Source: Sphagnum magellanicum (lineage: Eukaryota; Streptophyta; Sphagnopsida; Sphagnales; Sphagnaceae). From it: 64,000 nt of DNA. Below, piece after piece: positions 62,307-64,000 of the stretch (position 1 is its first letter; the number at the start of each line of letters is the position of its first letter). Made by a program: the position numbers and the translations under genes. A model generated the notes under the pieces. It was not told where the DNA came from. It ran no database searches and saw only the letters and a list, made by a program, of their open reading frames with translations. The stretch lies in assembly GCA_021904315.1 (NCBI GenBank), contig CM038912.1:23844949-23908948 (forward strand), in the 5' to 3' direction.

Positions 62307-63900
62307 GGCTGAATTTTGTATATTTCTTGAACAGCTAAACTCCTCAGGGAAAAATGGTCAATTTGCTTCACCTTTGAAACAACTGGGTTGCCTCTTTTAA
62401 TTCCACTTTAAGCGCATAGTAGCTCAATCAACTCATTCAACATGTCCAGCTATGAAGGAGATCAAAAGTTCATAGCACTGCCTTTTGCTGTACCTCTGTC
62501 AAAATCTCCTTGCATTCTGGAACTGTGAGCTTTGCAAACTTCACTGCATGTGCCAGCACCTGTAAATCTGTAAACAAGCTGATGTTAAGAGCTTTGTAAA
62601 ACCTCCCATCTACAACAATTGGTCAAAGGGGATGCCAGCAAAATGAGAATGACAATCCTAACGTGACAAGGATTGCAATCTTAAAAGTAGTTGCAACATT
62701 AGCAATCAAACTGCTTTAAGGTCCCCTATTGCACAGAGAAGAACATGTGTTTCTTGCTATCAGGTGAAGTTAACATCAAGCTCTTCTTGTCACCAATTGA
62801 TCATGATCTGCATGCTATTGCTTCTTCCAGCAAAGAGCTCCACATTTATGCCATAGGTGCTTTTATATACTCTACAATCACATTAGAGTCTAATAAAGTA
62901 CCATATACATGCCCCAGGCCCTTTCTTCTTTGAAGGTAGTTCCAAAACGAACATTTTGTTCTCCACTTACTATTGTCAATTTGCTTCTGGTGCTGATCCT
63001 TCTCGTACAAGATTCAACCGTACACTGGCTGATGGATATGGTCTTCGTTCCAGTATCTTCCAATTCCTGCAGAGAATGGCGATGCACGTAACCACACACA
63101 CCAGAATGGAATCCCTACAATACGAGTAGGATTCATTGTTCCAAAGGTGGTATGGAAATCACTGATCGCAAAACGCTAGGACTCTACCTTACGGTACAAA
63201 CTCACGCACCGCTAGTCGGTATAGATCAGACAAGCCGCAAAGACTTGGCAAACCAAAGCCTGAACTCAGAAAGTTGCAGCGAGCTCGAGATCTCCAACTA
63301 CAAAGCTGCAGGAAAAGTCAGAAACAAACAGGTGTACACGCGTTAACGCCTGGCGTCTCCATATTCTGGCACAACTCCTTACCGCAGCGACGACCAAAAA
63401 CAGACAGCCCTCGCAACCCCACACACAAAGAAAATAAGGAAATGAGAGCTACTACGCCCACCACTAGAGCCTGTTACACGAATCTTTCTACTCCCACAAA
63501 CTACGCGTGAGACTACAACTCGAGCATGCAAAGGAGAGCGCCGAGGCCACGTATGCCGCAAGAACACAGGCCACAGACACACAGGACAGGACGAAAACGA
63601 AAGCAGAGAAAGAGGAAGAAAAAATTAAATAAAAAATTTCTTTAGAAATTTATAGAAAAAAAGAAAAGTGCAAACACTTACGCAAAGCTGGTCAGTAGTC
63701 AGTACCGAGGAAGTCGCGCTCCGTGTGTTTGCCTAAGAACGAAAGCAGCAACGAGTACGAGAGAGAGAGAGAAGAGACGCAGACGAGCGCGCACGCAAAG
63801 AGAGAGAGAGAGAGAGAGAGAGAGCAAGAGAGGAGAGGAGCATAGCCATTGCAGAGAACGGTGCCCACCGGAGTTTCGCCACTTTTCTGCCACCCGTGTG
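62307..63900 (-). other. 5' region of the VEL gene: unresolved exons, leader and promoter
   Basis: On the minus strand, 62559-62494 looks like a 66-nt exon (VLAHAVKFAKLTVPECKEILTE in part, good AG and GT borders). 62449-62372 looks like another helical exon but is interrupted: one frame gives LNELIELLCA then a stop, and a frame one base off continues with LKVELKEATQLFQR. A further exon-like segment lies at about 63076-62968 before a GTAAGT donor. Farther up, GA/CT runs at 63757-63826 look like leader sequence. I could not join these into one frame with the main CDS. Confidence 0.4.
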
Positions 63901-64000
63901 CCGAAAATCAACAGTATTTTCTTTTTCACAATTTCAACTTTGGTTTTTACAATAATTTCTTTTGGCTATCTATTTTTTTTTGCAATTTAGCATATTACCA

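Overview
This is nuclear DNA of a land plant. The protein families (a USP/PERK-type receptor-like cytoplasmic kinase, a 60S ribosomal protein L18a-like membrane protein, an extra-large G protein and a VIN3/VEL Polycomb cofactor), spliceosomal introns and plant-type transposons all say so. Short introns (mostly 60-500 nt), few genes in AT-rich, transposon-filled spacers and the retroelement families suggest a seed-free plant (moss, lycophyte or fern), but the exact lineage is my guess and is weakly supported.

Layout. 1-4.7 kb: non-coding with microsatellites and short tandem repeats. 4.7-11.0 kb: kinase gene on the + strand (11 coding exons, 992 codons before the stop), with a long leader and a strong-context upstream ORF. 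12.0-13.8 kb: a three-exon L18a-like gene on the - strand, tail to tail with the kinase. 14.9-29.5 kb: decayed mobile DNA: an inverted pair of ~310-bp repeats, a non-LTR type reverse transcriptase remnant on +, and a Ty3/gypsy pol remnant on -. 31.6-37.1 kb: XLG gene on - (8 exons, 1364 aa). 37.8-45.9 kb: a second locus of the same ~310-bp repeat, minisatellites and degenerate telomere-like sequence. 45.9-52.1 kb: a CACTA-like element, a related inverted copy and a 180-bp tandem array. 52.58-53.41 kb: a young, GC-rich solo LTR with an exact 5-bp target duplication. 58.0-62.3 kb: VEL/VIN3-like gene on - (PHD, FNIII, VEL domains), whose extreme N-terminus I could not resolve.

The four genes look like independent housekeeping or signalling loci, not a cluster: a cytoplasmic kinase and an XLG both belong to plant signalling, and the VEL protein is a PRC2 accessory factor, but nothing in the sequence shows that they act together. 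All exon coordinates were worked out by eye from splice sites, phase continuity and family similarity; the reading frames close exactly in all four models. I found no convincing new biological system; the most interesting items are the XLG peculiarities (very long N-terminus, P-loop Lys to Arg, micro-duplication at an exon end), the GC-AG intron and upstream ORF of the kinase, the solo LTR, and the two inverted copies of a CACTA-like element carrying a tRNA-like segment.
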